64,000 nucleotides of DNA, from NCBI GenBank assembly GCA_018697195.1, contig CM031878.1, forward strand, positions 69,875,816 to 69,939,815. Direction: 5' to 3'. Below, one piece after another: positions 51,409 to 63,509 of this stretch. The translations under genes were made by a program, and so were the position numbers. The DNA comes from Certhia americana. Lineage: Eukaryota; Chordata; Aves; Passeriformes; Certhiidae. Below the pieces are notes generated by a model. That model was not told where the DNA came from, ran no database searches, and was given only the letters and a program-made list of their open reading frames with translations. Each line of letters opens with the position of its first letter. Within the stretch, counting starts at the first letter, position 1.

Positions 51409-53840
51409 GAACGGGAGTTTGAGTTTTCATTTCCAGCAGTTTTAATGCCAGAGGGGTAGTATTTTATCTTCCCTATGTATTCATAGTTCCTGTGATTTTC
51501 TGGGATACATTTCAGCTGGTGCATTGTGATGATGAACCTCTAGAGTGTTTCCTGAACATTCACTATTTTGAAGAAATGCCACTTCACATTTAGAAAATAA
51601 ATGTTAGGAAAATACAACTGGCAGAAAGATATCAACTTACAGACCCATTAACCAGACTCAGAACAAGGTAAAGGGGTATGTATTACCAAACCTGAAAAGA
51701 ATTTGAATAGAGGTCACAATATTTCACAGAAGGGTCAGGACTAAAACAAACAGATTGATAATGTATTTTGAACTGAGGTTTAGTTTGGGGTTTTTTTTAA
51801 TAAAAAGAGTAAATTGGAAAAGTATTTAATTTAATTTACTCATTTTTTATCAATTAGATTTTAAATCGCAGCACAACCTTAATGTAAGTTAAAGAAAATC
51901 TCACTGCAGAACAATGGAAAACTATCCAGCAGAACCTAAGATTTTTTCTTAGTACTGTGTTTGTCCCTGATATCTGCAGAATAACTCAACTGGGAAAAAA
52001 AATAGGTCTTGAATTTGACCCATGTCCAAGTCAGAATGAAGGTGAAGAAATCAAGAGTGACTTCCAAGTGTGTGTGTGTGAATTGTTTAATGTTCAATCT
52101 GACATTAGCCAGATTAAAAGCAAGAATTTTGGTACATCTGGATAGTACAGAAAGAGGAATGACAACAGCTGCACAAATTTAAAACCTACTATGTATCATA
52201 ACTTTTTGTCCTGGATTTCTAAACTTTCTGCCTTTAGCCCTGACCTTTCCTTCCTGTGCATACTGGATAAACAGAAAACAAAATTTTTACTGTGGACTCT
52301 CAGTGAATCATATTTGTATTTAAGAGTCAGTTATATTAAAGGAATAGTCATTCTTCCACTAAAATATTATTTATCAAAAGAGTAATTATTTTCCAGAACT
52401 GTAAGGACTACAACATGTGAAGTACTCATAGCTAACATAGCAGTTTAGACATAAATTTATTTTCTAAGTTCATTGTTCTAGGTGGTAAACTGATTACATT
52501 ACATCATGTCTTAAAGTCACCCTGGTTTCTTTGAGAAAAGTCATTCCTTCTCTTTGGGAAAAAATTGATATACTGTAGTTTTTTAACTGAAAAAAAAAAA
52601 AAAAAGGAAAGTTAATAAAATATCAGAAATCTGATGGAAAATCTTAAGAGAAGATGCAAACCCATGAAAAATTATTAGATTATGAAGTAAAAGTTGCAGT
52701 TTTCACAGAGCACTGCTAAGTATGTTTTCAGGTAATCTTATTAGGGAATACCTTTCTGGTGTCTTAAATTATATTTAGTAGTGTCTACACTTTAGTATGA
52801 AGATAAAACAGTAATATTTCACAAATAGACAAGACAATTTATTTGTATCTAGTTGCCAAATTCTTGAGATGTCAACACTTTGTCAACCTGTTGACAGAGA
52901 ATTAAGGAATGAGTGGACCAACAAGCCTTCCAGAATGCCAGTTTCAGCATTTACTTATTTTATTCATTAAAAAAAGAGAACACCTGCTCTCCTGTTGGAA
53001 CATGAAAATATGTCAATATCCTACCTAAATAGACATAACTGTCAGTTTAGCAAAGTAAAGTGCCATCCATATGTAATAAAATTAGGAATTTAGAAAACTC
53101 AGTCACATTTTCCTGTCTAATACTATGTTTCTGAAGTGAATACTTTGCTTCCCATTAAATATGCTGTGTGTTACTTCCCACAGAAGTTTCTCCCAAACAA
53201 TATGCAGAATTCTTCCTTATATTTAATACACGAACATGTTACAATGCAATGGATGAATCATAGTATATACTCACCCAAGGAGCAGGAGTTGTAGGGTTAA
53301 ATGGAAAAACTCAGTATGAACCATACGAGAAACTTCTGTGGGGGTCACTGTCTATGCCTCTCAGGCTTAGACATGCCTTCTTTATGTCTTCTAGGCTCAG
53401 TTGCTAGAAAACTAAATCCAGAGAAATTCAATGTAAGTAACACTACTTAGTTCTATTTCAAATTTTTATTAAATACACTTCCTTAAAAAAGAACTAAAAA
53501 CCCCCAAACAACCAAATTCATAACTTCAGTGTCAATATTTAAATATATCTGACGAGAGAGGAAGTAGTTCAATCTTGAACTCCAATCTCCTTGTTAGTGT
53601 CTATATCTTTTACCTCTTTTTTTGTCCCCTCTATGCTCCAAACTGCAAAATGAAGGATTTCTTTCAGCAATCCACCTCTGTTTGGCATGTCTCTTAAACA
53701 GTTTGACCTTAGTGGGCCTCAGCAAGTTTAATGCTAAATTCATTCTTCAGCACCTTGCTGAATAGACCAGGAGACAAACACATGCTTACAAAATTTGCGA
53801 AGTTGGGTGTCTAGCTATGTATATAAAACAGCTAATCAAC

Positions 53841-53874
53841 TGAATATTTGTTTCAATACAGAAACAAATATTCA
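53841..53874. repeat. Perfect 14-bp inverted repeat
   Basis: TGAATATTTGTTTC (53841-53854) and GAAACAAATATTCA (53861-53874) are exact reverse complements around the loop AATACA. It is too short for a typical microRNA precursor, and no flanking element was recognised. Confidence 0.95.
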
Positions 53875-54216
53875 TTAAGAATTTTTTACAATTCTAGAGT
53901 ACTGAAAACTTTAATCTGGGATTAGATATCTTTCAATCTGCTGAAGCTCAAGAACTGTTGCTGAAAAAGGCCAAGAGGAACGACAGAACAGAACGAAACA
54001 AGGAATATAAAACAGAGCAATAGCTTTAGGAGAAACAAACAGATAGGGATTCAAAATTTCACACATAACTGAGACAAGACAGTGGCAGAATGGAGGCAAA
54101 TCCTTGTCTAAGGTGTGTCTTTGCTGTGGAAGGTAGCTGGTCACACAAGGAACAAGGTTTGTCCACAGGGCAAATAGAAGCACTAATGGAATGAAGAATC
54201 AGTTATCATTTCTATT

Positions 54217-54253
54217 ACAAAACAAAACAAAACAAAACAAAACAAAACAAAAC
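54217..54253. repeat. (AAAAC)n microsatellite
   Basis: Seven consecutive AAAAC units. Confidence 0.97.
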
Positions 54254-55374
54254 TATTCTTTGACGAGATCCTACCATAAAGGGATAGGAGGAAAATCTGC
54301 TGCTTGCTGACAGAGTAAAGAGATAAGCACAAGCCAAAAGAGAAAATTAGTTATTTTTGCATTTTGATATTCTAGTTGAGAAGGATAACCTAATTTCAAA
54401 CTAGAGGATTTTCAAAAGTAGAGGATGTGCAGAGACAGCTGCAGGACAGTATTTCTACTGCATTTTCTTCCAGTCCATCCTGAAGATTAAGGAGTGCCTA
54501 GGATATTAATTCCCTTTGACATAAATGGGTGATGACAGTAGAATGTGATGTCTGGGGGTGATGTTTGCCATATGTTTTTTGACACAGTTGAAGGAGTTAT
54601 TTTTGAAACTGGATAAAACAGATTTTACAATATGATTTGGGACCATAATAAGCTATAGTTACAGCAGAAGTTCTCCCTCTTGGTCTGAATGAGCTGCCTA
54701 CAGGATGTTTTGTAAATATGATCCAGTTAATCGATCAAAGCAGCATCAAGTCAGTGTCTATTTCAATGGTGCTTTAGGTACCGTTCATCAAGGGGAAAGC
54801 AAATGATAAAAGAAGATTTTCATTTGAACATTTCTACCAAAATTTGCATCAGATTTTGTGCTCCCAGTTTGATTTCCCAGTATTTATAAAGGTACCTGAC
54901 ATCCACTTTCTCCATCAGATGCCTCTGAATAGGGGTGTTCTGTAGAGCAGAAGCACTACATGAGGTAAGATGCAAACGTCACTTGGAAATCCAGTCTCTG
55001 AAGACTGGATTCAGTGCCAGATGTAAGCATGAGGAAATTCAGATAACAATTTACACCGATTTTGAGGAGGAATTCTGTCTAATCCTGGCTAAGAGTTCAC
55101 ATATACTTCGACAGAAAAAGATTTAGAGCATTAATATTTTTTCTGCCTGAAAAATGCTGATGTTTTATTGCCCATTTGAATGGCTAATCCTTTCTTCTCA
55201 CCTACCTAAGTCTATGGCATCTGTATCAGCAAGCTTATTATGCTGCATGTCATAATTTTTTTAACTTAATTGATAGTTCTATTATAGTTTAGAGATTGAC
55301 TGTAGCTCCCTATTTTCCCTCTTTCAGTGCCTTACAGCATTTTGCACACATGTACTAAGCTCCTTCCTGTTTGA

Positions 55375-55530
55375 CCCCTCATAAGAACCACAGCCTGTCC
55401 CATGGACAGGGATACATTCCACTGTCCCAGATTGCTCCAAGCTCTGTCCAAGCTGGCCTTCCAGGGATGGAGCAGCCACAGCTTCTCTGGCAACCTGTGC
55501 CAGGGCCTTACCACCCTTAAAGGTTTCATC
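55375..55530 (-). mobile_element. CR1 LINE fragment, antisense
   Basis: Reading the plus strand gives the reverse complement of CR1: CCCATGGACAGGGATACATT, CCACTGTCCCAGATTGCTCC, AAGCTCTGTCCAAGCTGGCC, TTCCAGGGATGGAGCAGCCA, and CTCTGGCAACCTGTGCCAGG. The fragment lacks the terminal octamer repeat at its left end and is truncated at the right. Short open frames on both strands here come from this repeat and are not genes. Confidence 0.88.
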
Positions 55531-57289
55531 CCTTTTTCACCTTTTTACACCATGATGGGGTTTTCATCTTTTTTTCTTTTATTTTGAAACAATCATGATT
55601 ACTTGGAAATGTCATATACATGTTAGCTATATGCTATCTTTTTCAATGAATTTTCATAAACATTAAATTTCCTTAGTACTCCCAGGGACCATTCATTCAG
55701 GTCCCCCTAAATTTATCCTAGCGAAAGAGTTCAAAAACATTTTTAATGATAAGTAAAACATTTGGATTCTAGCCCAATACAAAGACATGGGGCTGCCTTT
55801 TTTTTTTTTTTAATAAAAACTAAGTGTAATTATTTTCAAAGATTAGCAAGTGATAAACTCTTTGAAAGGATGCAGGTGAGTCACTATCTGAGCATTCAAT
55901 AGTACAAAAAAAAAACACTCCAAGAAAAAAGAACACTTGATCAAAATACTTAGCATTGTTCAGGAATACAATATACAGCAACTTATCCTGCCAACATATC
56001 TTTAGAAGTTACACAAAGGACCTACAACTAGTATCTGTAATTCAATCTCTATTTCTTAGCCTGAAAGCAAGGGGAAAACAAGTGCATTGCTACAAAACTG
56101 CATTTTCAGCTTCCACTACTTATAAGATTAGAATGGATTTGTCTTGCCTTCAGTATTAGCAATTTCCCCAATGAATCTGTGGGTGGAACAAAAATGTGGA
56201 AATGAAAACTGAGAGGGTATTGTGTGTTCAAAATAATCCACCTCCACTCTCACACAGTAGATTTGATTTGGGCTTCTTTCTATGTCTCAGTTTTCTCATC
56301 TGTGAAATAGTTCAAGTCAGAATATGCTCTTTTACTACTATATAGTTTCATACCTTAGTTCCTTTGTGCTCCCACACTAATTTCCTGTTCTGGAGACAAA
56401 AGGAGACATTAGTTATTAAAACTGCTTATGAACAAGCTTCCTTAATTCACTCCCAGTGGCTGCACTCCGAAGGCTGGACACATGCTGGGGCACAAGTGCC
56501 CCACACAGATACCACCAGGAGTGTGGAAAAGGTTCATCTTCCTTGCCTGGTCTCCATATAGACTGTACACATCACAACCATATATCATACTTCCCAAAGT
56601 TTTGAATATGAATTAAAATTAAGGAGTAAGAGATTACATTGGTGACATATGACACAAGTACTGCAATACTCCTTTCCCATAATCTTAACTTCCTGAATGT
56701 GTAATCTCTACAAACTCATACATTAACGTGAAAAAAATCTGCAATGACCAGACCAATGACATTACCAAAACTTGGTTCTGATGGTATGGGACACATTTCG
56801 TTCATCATAAAAGAGGAGGGTTTCAAGATTTCCATTCAAACAACTGGAGTTTTCCCTCCACCCTGAACCTCTCATTTTTAGGCTGTTATAAAACAGGAAA
56901 AAAACTAGAAGTTTCCTAAACACTGAATTAAGTAGGCAAAGTGAAAAAAACCACAAAAACAAAAGGATGACAGTAGCATAAATTATTGGAAACTTCCACT
57001 CAATTTTGATAATGAGTGTTTATAAAACATGAAAAAATAAAAAATATTAATGTACTGACTGTCATAATATAAGAAGAATTAAAAGAAAAGGACTGAAAAT
57101 CAATTGTATGAATAGAACATTGTTGGCTGGCTTGAACTTCTGGAAATATAGGTATCTGTGGGCATTGGCTGTCTCCTTTGGCTTCTTTACAAAACGGGTA
57201 TTTGTTCCAAAGGACATGCATTTCAGAAGATAATGAATGGGATATAAAGACATAGAAGTTACTTTATCTTCCACAAACATAATTAAGTA

Positions 57290-57435
57290 ACAAAAAACCC
57301 CCAAACAAAACAACAAAGAAACCCACAAAAGACACCTCAAAAACCCAACCAACAAACCAATAAACCAAAAAAACCCACAAACAAACAAGCAAACAAAACC
57401 CACACAAAACCCCTCAAAACCCAACCAAACAACCA
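57290..57435. repeat. A/C-rich low-complexity block
   Basis: AAACC, CAAA and ACCCAACC units without fixed period; on the minus strand this is GT/G-rich, like the block at 10663-10812 in opposite orientation. The Phe/Gly/Val-rich minus frame 57062-57424 is an artefact of it. Confidence 0.9.
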
Positions 57436-59727
57436 GAAATCTTTTAGCTACACCCCTGAAGGGTAATGCAGTTCCTTATCCCTGTGTTCTGGCTATCTCA
57501 TGAGTATAGACTACAATCTCCAGAAGTTTTATGTCTGAGACAACTTCTTGCCTGTAGTTCTAGAGAGTAAAGGGATGAGCTGATGAAGGGACTGAAATAT
57601 GCAAAAAGGACTTTGTTCACACAGTGTCAGAAAGAAGCTCTCAGAACAGAGTGAAGGACCTCTGGTGAGATGGACTGCATGAGCAGCTCAGCTGCTTGGT
57701 TTGGAATGAAAATTAGTCCTCTGCAGTCTGGACTGAAGGTACTGAGTGTTCAGGCTGCTCACTTTACATTTCAGCAGCACCTCAGTGACAGCCTGCAGCT
57801 TCATCTGTGATAAAGTTCCTTAGGGACTGAGACATAGAAATTACTAAAACTTAACAACAAAAGAAACAACAAAAAAAGAAAATAATAAAAAGCATATTTT
57901 TGTTTTGAAAATACATTAGACTGCACAAGAGGCCTGTATGTTGTCTTATTTACATAATTGTTGCAGTAAGCTCATCAATATTCTCAATTCATTCTTGATG
58001 TATCTGCTTATAGCCACAGCACTTGGAAATAATGAATTCCATCTCCCACTGAATAACTTCTTCTTCCTAACCCATGTATGTACACACTGCAATTTTCAAA
58101 TGCAGAGCATAGAGGAGTGAGTCAGACAGTAAGTGCTCTGAATGATATGTGATAATTGAAGTTCATAATTATAAGGTCCATCTTTGCATTTAATCTCATC
58201 ATGTCACATGCACACCTTGGCAGTGGTTTCTAGAGCCTGTGGGGCTTTGCTGGTCTCAGCCAGACTGTTGCAGGCACTGGATGAAAGGCAGTTTCTTGGG
58301 TATCAAGACAACCAGAACGTTAAAGATAAACCAGTACCCTAAAACTAGACATGGGAACTCACACTCAGGGCAGGAAGCAGGTGCTGAATATCCTTCCACC
58401 AGCTACCAAAACTGCACAGCGTCTTGCAAAAACTTACTTATCTGGATGGACATGAGATGCACCTCACTCCTAAGCAAATGCATTGGTGACAAAGTATTAA
58501 AACTGAGGCCCTTTGATGAAGCTGTCTAAAACGTATCTTGCACGTTAGTCTTCAGAGAATCTTAGAAACACTAAAATCTTAGGACTAGTGTAATTATGGT
58601 GGTGGTCTTAGTACTACCAGGTCCGTAAAAAAATGAAATACTGAAGATGCACAGGGACAGATCTAAGGCATGATCTGAACATGACAGGCCCCCAGGAAGA
58701 GATTTTCCGGCACCACATCCGGCTGCCAGCAAACGGATTTCATTTCTAAGTGTCTTAATCATAGGATTTATCTGGCAGCCTTTCAAAAGTGTAGCTGCAA
58801 TTACCTTTTTTTCTTGTAAGCTAGGATTAGTGTAATACAAATACAGGTAAGTTATCACATGACAATACCATATTTGTTAGGACTTCATCCAGATCTCTTG
58901 GAAACGAAATCATTACTTATAATTAAGTAATACTGATTTGGATGAACCCCTATAATAATTATAAAGGACACAATAAACAGCACAGTAGGAAAATAAAAGT
59001 GTTAACTCTGCCTCTGTTTTCTAAGAACAGGAAGGAAAAATAGAAGAAAAGTAATAATATAACAGAAGTGAAAAAAGAAAAAAGCAGAACAAAGAATCAG
59101 GCTTCGTGTTAGTTGGGGAAATGGGAAACAAGATGTACAATCAAAATTTTTAGATTCTAATGATGAATGCATTGAGGGGCAACTAGGTAAATGACAATCC
59201 AAGAGGGCAAATAACTCTGATTATGGTTGAAGTACATGCACAGAACCTGCTCTAAAATTTTAGCACTGAAGAATGACCTTGAAACAGCAACTGCAGCTTA
59301 CTCTGCAGGACCAGAAAGCACAAAAAAACCCTAAATCCACCTATGCTAACTAAAAAATAAAAACAAAACCAACAAAATGAGGAAACTGATTAAACACAAA
59401 GCTCTTGAGGAGCCTGAAAGGAGTTGAATTCTTACAGGAGCCAATTGCTGAAAAAAAAATCATTATGGAGAGATGACAAATTTTTATCACCAATCAAGAA
59501 TCTCTTGAGAAAGGTTGAGAGGAAGTTGGCACAAGCGAACAGCAGGAATAAGGCAAGTTACGAGAGAAAACCTTCTCTGTGCAAAAGCTGAAGTGTATTA
59601 AAACCAAATCAAAACAGATCATGAGCATGGGATGAATACCCCAGTACAGAAAAATATACAGAAAAAATTATCAAATTAGCACATAGATCTGGAACAGCAA
59701 GCCCATCAAGAGCCTAATGCCAGTGAA

Positions 59728-59749
59728 TGATGATGATGATGATGATGAT
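59728..59749. repeat. (GAT)n microsatellite
   Basis: Seven consecutive TGA/GAT units. Confidence 0.95.
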
Positions 59750-60619
59750 ATAAAAAGAGCCCTCAGAGAAGAAAAGGCCCTATCAGGTAGGCAAAATGAG
59801 TTGCTGCCATCTGCTTGCATTTTGGAAGAGAGACTAAAAATTGCAGTTCTTCTGCTTGGCAAAGAGGCACACTGGAGTGAGATCTAGTTGAAATAACCAG
59901 AACAATCACAATGGCATAAAATGTTTGCATTTTTCAGTGTTCCACGTTAGCTGTCAAATGAGCCCTATGATGTATCTGGTGAAGCTGGAAAATGGCAAGT
60001 TCAAAGTAGAAGAAGAGAGTTTGTCAAAGGATACTGTCAAAGGAAACCCTCCACAACTCCTTCCTCTTCTCCTTCTAAAGAAAAAAATCCCAATTACTAA
60101 TGTTCTGTGGTAAACAATCTTGGCCAGAATAGAAGTAATTTATTGCATGCTTTTATTTAATGTGTTATGCTATTTTCTTTACCAATAATACCCAAATTCT
60201 ACTGCGGTGCTATTTTAAACAGTGGTATGTCAGAAACCAGTTAATTATGAGCATAAAGTGAATATTCTTTTCTTCCCCCTCAAAGTATATTTTTTACAAT
60301 TGATGTCATTTTAATTGGCAGTTAATGGGAATTTCTGTGTCCTTTTTCTCCCTTACAGTTAAAGAATCTCTCACCCTTCTCATGTTACATGAAGTCCCAG
60401 ATTCTTGATGAAGACTTGGTTCATTTTCCTCTTGCTTTTGTTGCCAGCTTCTCATACAGTGGTAATTCCTCATCTTTTTGATCCCTTTAATTCTAAGAGG
60501 CTTGCATTTTCCTTATCAATCTTTTTCTCATCCTCCATTCCCTGGCCGTTGTTGAGGGCTGTGGTAGCATCCTCAACCTTTTGTTTTCTTCAAAGCCAGT
60601 ATTCAGCACTATCTCACAT

Positions 60620-60720
60620 TCATAAAACCACAGAATCACAGAATTTTAAGAACTGATGCCAGACAGGCCACGGGCCTTGAAGACGTAGCCAATACACATC
60701 CACTCGTCCATGAAGAGTGC
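60620..60720 (-). mobile_element. Possible CR1 3'-end remnant
   Basis: ACCACAGAATCACAGAATTT resembles the reverse complement of the CR1 terminal ATTCTGTGATTCTGTG repeat, followed by a weak resemblance to the adjoining 3' region (CAGACAGGCCACGGGCCTTG). The match is short and decayed and could be chance. Confidence 0.3.
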
Positions 60721-62079
60721 CCTCTAAAACGTCTAAATATTGCAATATCATCCCACTGTCATCAATGGTACAACATCCATGGGATTTCACAAGCTGCTTC
60801 CCTCCTCTGTTTTCACTTATTTATACAAAGAATGGACAGAAATTGCCACGTCCAAGTCTAAACTGTTTCCAAACAGCTTATCATAATACATTCTATGCAG
60901 ATGTTGATCAAGAACTGTTTATGTCTGCTTATGAAAAGTGTATGGTGGATTTTCTTTGCATATCATCTCTTGCTTAGGTGCTGTTTACTTTCAGTTCTGA
61001 ACAAAAATCTCTTATTTTGACTTGTTCTGCTCATCATCCAGTGTTTTTCAAGTCCTTGCACCCTGAAAAAAGTAAAAATTTCACCATGGCCTAATCTTTA
61101 ATTTTATCAGTTTGCACACAGATTTATTTTCTTTACACTCTGAAAATTTGCCAAATGTTTCAAATACTTTATCTTTTTTCTTTTTTAATTTGTGAGTCTA
61201 TCAAAGACTGTCTCAAACTATTTTGAAGTATATGATTTTTATTGTTTTTCCAGAAGAGCATTTAAACGAGGATCAGTGTACCCACCTTTTTAACATGCTG
61301 AGGCATTCTCAGTTTTTTTAGGCATGTACACATCCCTAGAATTGAAATACTTCTTCCTCTAATTGTTATGGAAAAGCAAGCTTTGTTTTATTGTTCCAGT
61401 CATTTTCTGTTGGATGACGTCACCAGGTTTGTTGTTAATTGAAATAAAACAGTAGAGATGTGGTGAGCTAGAAAATGGATGTTGGAACTCAGAGTTTGCT
61501 AGGCAGAGGGGTAAAATATACAAAACTGCACATCAGGGGAAAAAAAGATTTGGAACCCAGAAGTACCAACTAAAATGTCACTGAAATAAAGAGGTGCCAT
61601 TGCTCAAGAGACCTGACTGAAGTGAATGTTTTCTTGATGATTTTTAGCATCCTAAATAAGATGAAACTCTTTTGGAGACATAGCTCATCTCTCATGATAT
61701 TCTGTGAGCTGCTATGTTCAAATATAACGACAACAAAAATACACAATAAAAATCATTGGTGAGTCTCTGTTCTGATTCTGACTATGGAAGCTGATTTACT
61801 TTACTCCCATCCGAGGCTTCTTTTCACAACCTCAGAGTCAACTTCGCATGCTTTAATGGATTATCCAGGCACTTATGTTCCAGTAAGAGCAAGGAGGCAG
61901 AACGACTTCACTTTTCAAATTAAAGAGCCATGTATGCTTCTGAAGAAAGAATAAACTTTAAGAGAACAGGGACAAAAAGCAGCAGCAGAGGAGACAGGAA
62001 AAGGCATTACTGACATTAGATCTATCATGCAAGTGGTTTTTACACTGCACTTGGCAGAGATCCAGAGGCTGGAAGGTAA

Positions 62080-62990
62080 AAAAGGGGGATCCAAGGGGGG
62101 AGTGTGAAGGGGTCCAGGGGTAGTGATGGATGCAGGAGATGTCTGTGGAACCAGGGATTGTGTGAGCAGGTCCAGGGGCAATGATGAAGATGGGGGCACT
62201 GGAGCAACTCCTGTAAGGAGAGGTGAGGTAGCTGGGCCTATTCAGCCTCAGAAAGAACCTCATCCTAGTTTATAAATATCGAGAGGGGGGTGCCAGGAAG
62301 ATGGAGTGGGACTCGGTTTGGTGATGGTCAATCACCAGGGCGAGAGAAATGGCAGGAACTGCTGTGCAGGAACATTCCACCTGAGCATGAAGACCTTCTC
62401 CCCTGTGCAGTGACAGGGCACGGGAACAGAGTGTCCAGGGAGGGTGTGGAGTCTGTCTCTGGAGACAGTCCAGAGCCATCTGTACACAATCCGGTGCCAT
62501 GTGCTTTGGGATGACCCTGCCTGAGCAGGGGAATTGGACCAGATTACCTAGTGTGGTCCCTTCCAACCTGACCCAGTCATGCTATTCTGTGGGGGGGGCT
62601 GAGGAACTGGGGGGTGTGAGCGGGTTTGTGGGGTGTTGTGAGGAACCGGAGGTTTGTTAGGGGGTGTATGCGAGGGACCAGGGTGGGTGTGCGTGTGCGT
62701 GAGCTCCGGGGTTGTGTGAGGAACAGGAGAGATGTGAAGGGATCTAGGGGCATGAAGGGTCCGAGGGGCAGTGTGAGGCACCAAAGCATGTGAGAGCTCT
62801 GAGGGTTTTTGTGAGGTTCGGAACGGGCAATGTTTAGGAGCGGCCATGGGGGTGTGTGAAAGGTCCGGGTGTGTGGGTATGTGTGTCTGAAGGATCCGGG
62901 GGTTTCTGAGGAGATCTGGGGGTGTGTATGGGAGGTCCGGGGTGCGTGAGGTCTCGCCGGACGGGGGTGTGAGGGACCGGGGGGTGCCTG
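62080..62990. repeat. Degenerate G-rich minisatellite (GTGTGA..GGTCC..GGGG), interrupted by a CR1 copy
   Basis: From 62593 to about 62990 the plus strand repeats a loose 20-30 bp unit built from GTGTGAG, a GGTCC/GGACC core and a run of four to seven G. The same unit occurs at 62095-62190 (for example AGTGTGAAGGGGTCCAGGGG), on the other side of the CR1 copy at 62195-62592. The simplest reading is one array split by the CR1 insertion. Copies are highly diverged and vary in length. The array abuts the SLC12A2 CpG island. Its minus strand reads as a long Pro/Thr/His-rich frame, which I treat as an artefact of the repeat. Confidence 0.7.
62195..62592 (+). mobile_element. CR1 LINE, 5'-truncated 3' end
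   Basis: The sequence follows the familiar CR1 3' region in order: a GAGCAACTCCTGTAAGGAG-like start, AGCTGGGCCTATTCAGCCT, TATAAATATCGAGAGGGGGG, the stretch on dispersed 'AACATTCCACCTGAGCATGA', GTGGAGTCT, GACCCTGCCTGAGCAGGGG, and GGTCCCTTCCAACCTGACCC, ending ATGCTATTCTGTG. This is the 3' untranslated and terminal part of a CR1 copy; no intact reading frame remains. It sits inside the G-rich minisatellite less than 1 kb upstream of the SLC12A2 start. Confidence 0.94.
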
Positions 62991-63509
62991 AGGGGGTCTC
63001 GGGCACTTCCGAGGGGTCCGCGCTCGGCGAGGCACCGCCAGGCTCCGAGCGCCCCCGCGCTCCTCTCGCGAGACGTGGCGGCAGCCGGCGGGGCTGTGCC
63101 GGGCGGGATTGCTGCGCGGCCCCCCCGCCCCTCCCAGCGCCGCCGCGGGGCGGATGCGGCGGGGCCGCCATAGTGCGGGCGGGAGGAGCCGCTGTCGCCC
63201 GGCCCGGGACGCGCTCCAGCCGCCCCCTACGCCGCAGTCGGGAGCGGGCGGAGCCTGCGCTGCACCGCCGGTTTTTTCCCCCCCGCATCCCTCCCGCCGC
63301 GCCAGCCGAGGAAGCGATCGCGCTCCTGACTGTGCCGAGCGGGATCGGTCGGAGGGACCGGAGGCACCGTCACCTGGCGCTGCGGCGGGGGCGGGGCGCG
63401 GCGCTGTGTCTGCGGCAGCCCCGGGGCGCTGCTCGGCCGCTTAAAGCAGCGGAGCCGCCGGCCGGGAGGGGCGTTCGGAGCTGTGGTGGCCACAGAGCCA
63501 GGGGAAAGC
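62930..63509 (+). promoter_or_regulatory. SLC12A2: CpG-island promoter and 5' UTR of SLC12A2
   Basis: GC content and CpG density rise sharply at about 62930 and stay high into the coding exon. GC boxes are visible at about 63123-63135 (CCCGCCCCTCCC) and 63387-63397 (GGGGGCGGGGC). No canonical TATA box is seen; a TTAAA at 63441-63445, about 65 bases before the ATG, is the only AT-rich element. This fits a CpG-island housekeeping-type promoter with dispersed initiation. The transcription start cannot be fixed from sequence alone. CpG islands of this kind often fire in both directions, so a divergent minus-strand non-coding transcript is possible but not shown. Confidence 0.8.

Larger units (their letters stand above)
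37456..55374. other. Long non-coding stretch, no gene seen
   Basis: About 18 kb of unique, AT-rich DNA without a recognised CR1 copy or exon. Elements seen: a perfect 8-bp hairpin at 42259-42280, a G-rich stretch at 44767-44840, a perfect 10-bp hairpin at 45665-45694, AAAC (51378-51408) and AAAAC (54217-54253) repeats, an A-run at about 52591-52606, and a perfect 14-bp hairpin at 53841-53874. Open frames of 60-125 codons are scattered on both strands with no recognisable protein signature. Confidence 0.5.
55531..62079. other. AT-rich non-coding DNA before the SLC12A2 promoter region
   Basis: Holds a T-run (about 55798-55812), the A/C-rich block at 57290-57435 and a GAT repeat at 59728-59749. 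No exon is recognised; frames up to 120 codons fall on the A/C-rich block or are chance. Confidence 0.55.

Noticed and set aside
57062..57424. 120-codon Phe/Gly/Val-rich minus-strand frame
   Set aside because: It derives from the A/C-rich block read in reverse.
1140..62000. Search for CTXN3, the gene upstream of SLC12A2 in mammals
   Set aside because: Its short, highly conserved single-exon coding sequence would appear as an open frame of about 80 codons, and none of the frames matches it.
62548..63288. 246-codon Pro/Thr/His-rich minus-strand frame, with a nested 152-codon frame
   Set aside because: It crosses the CR1 end, the minisatellite and the CpG island; the absence of stops follows from GC-rich repeat composition and no domain is visible.
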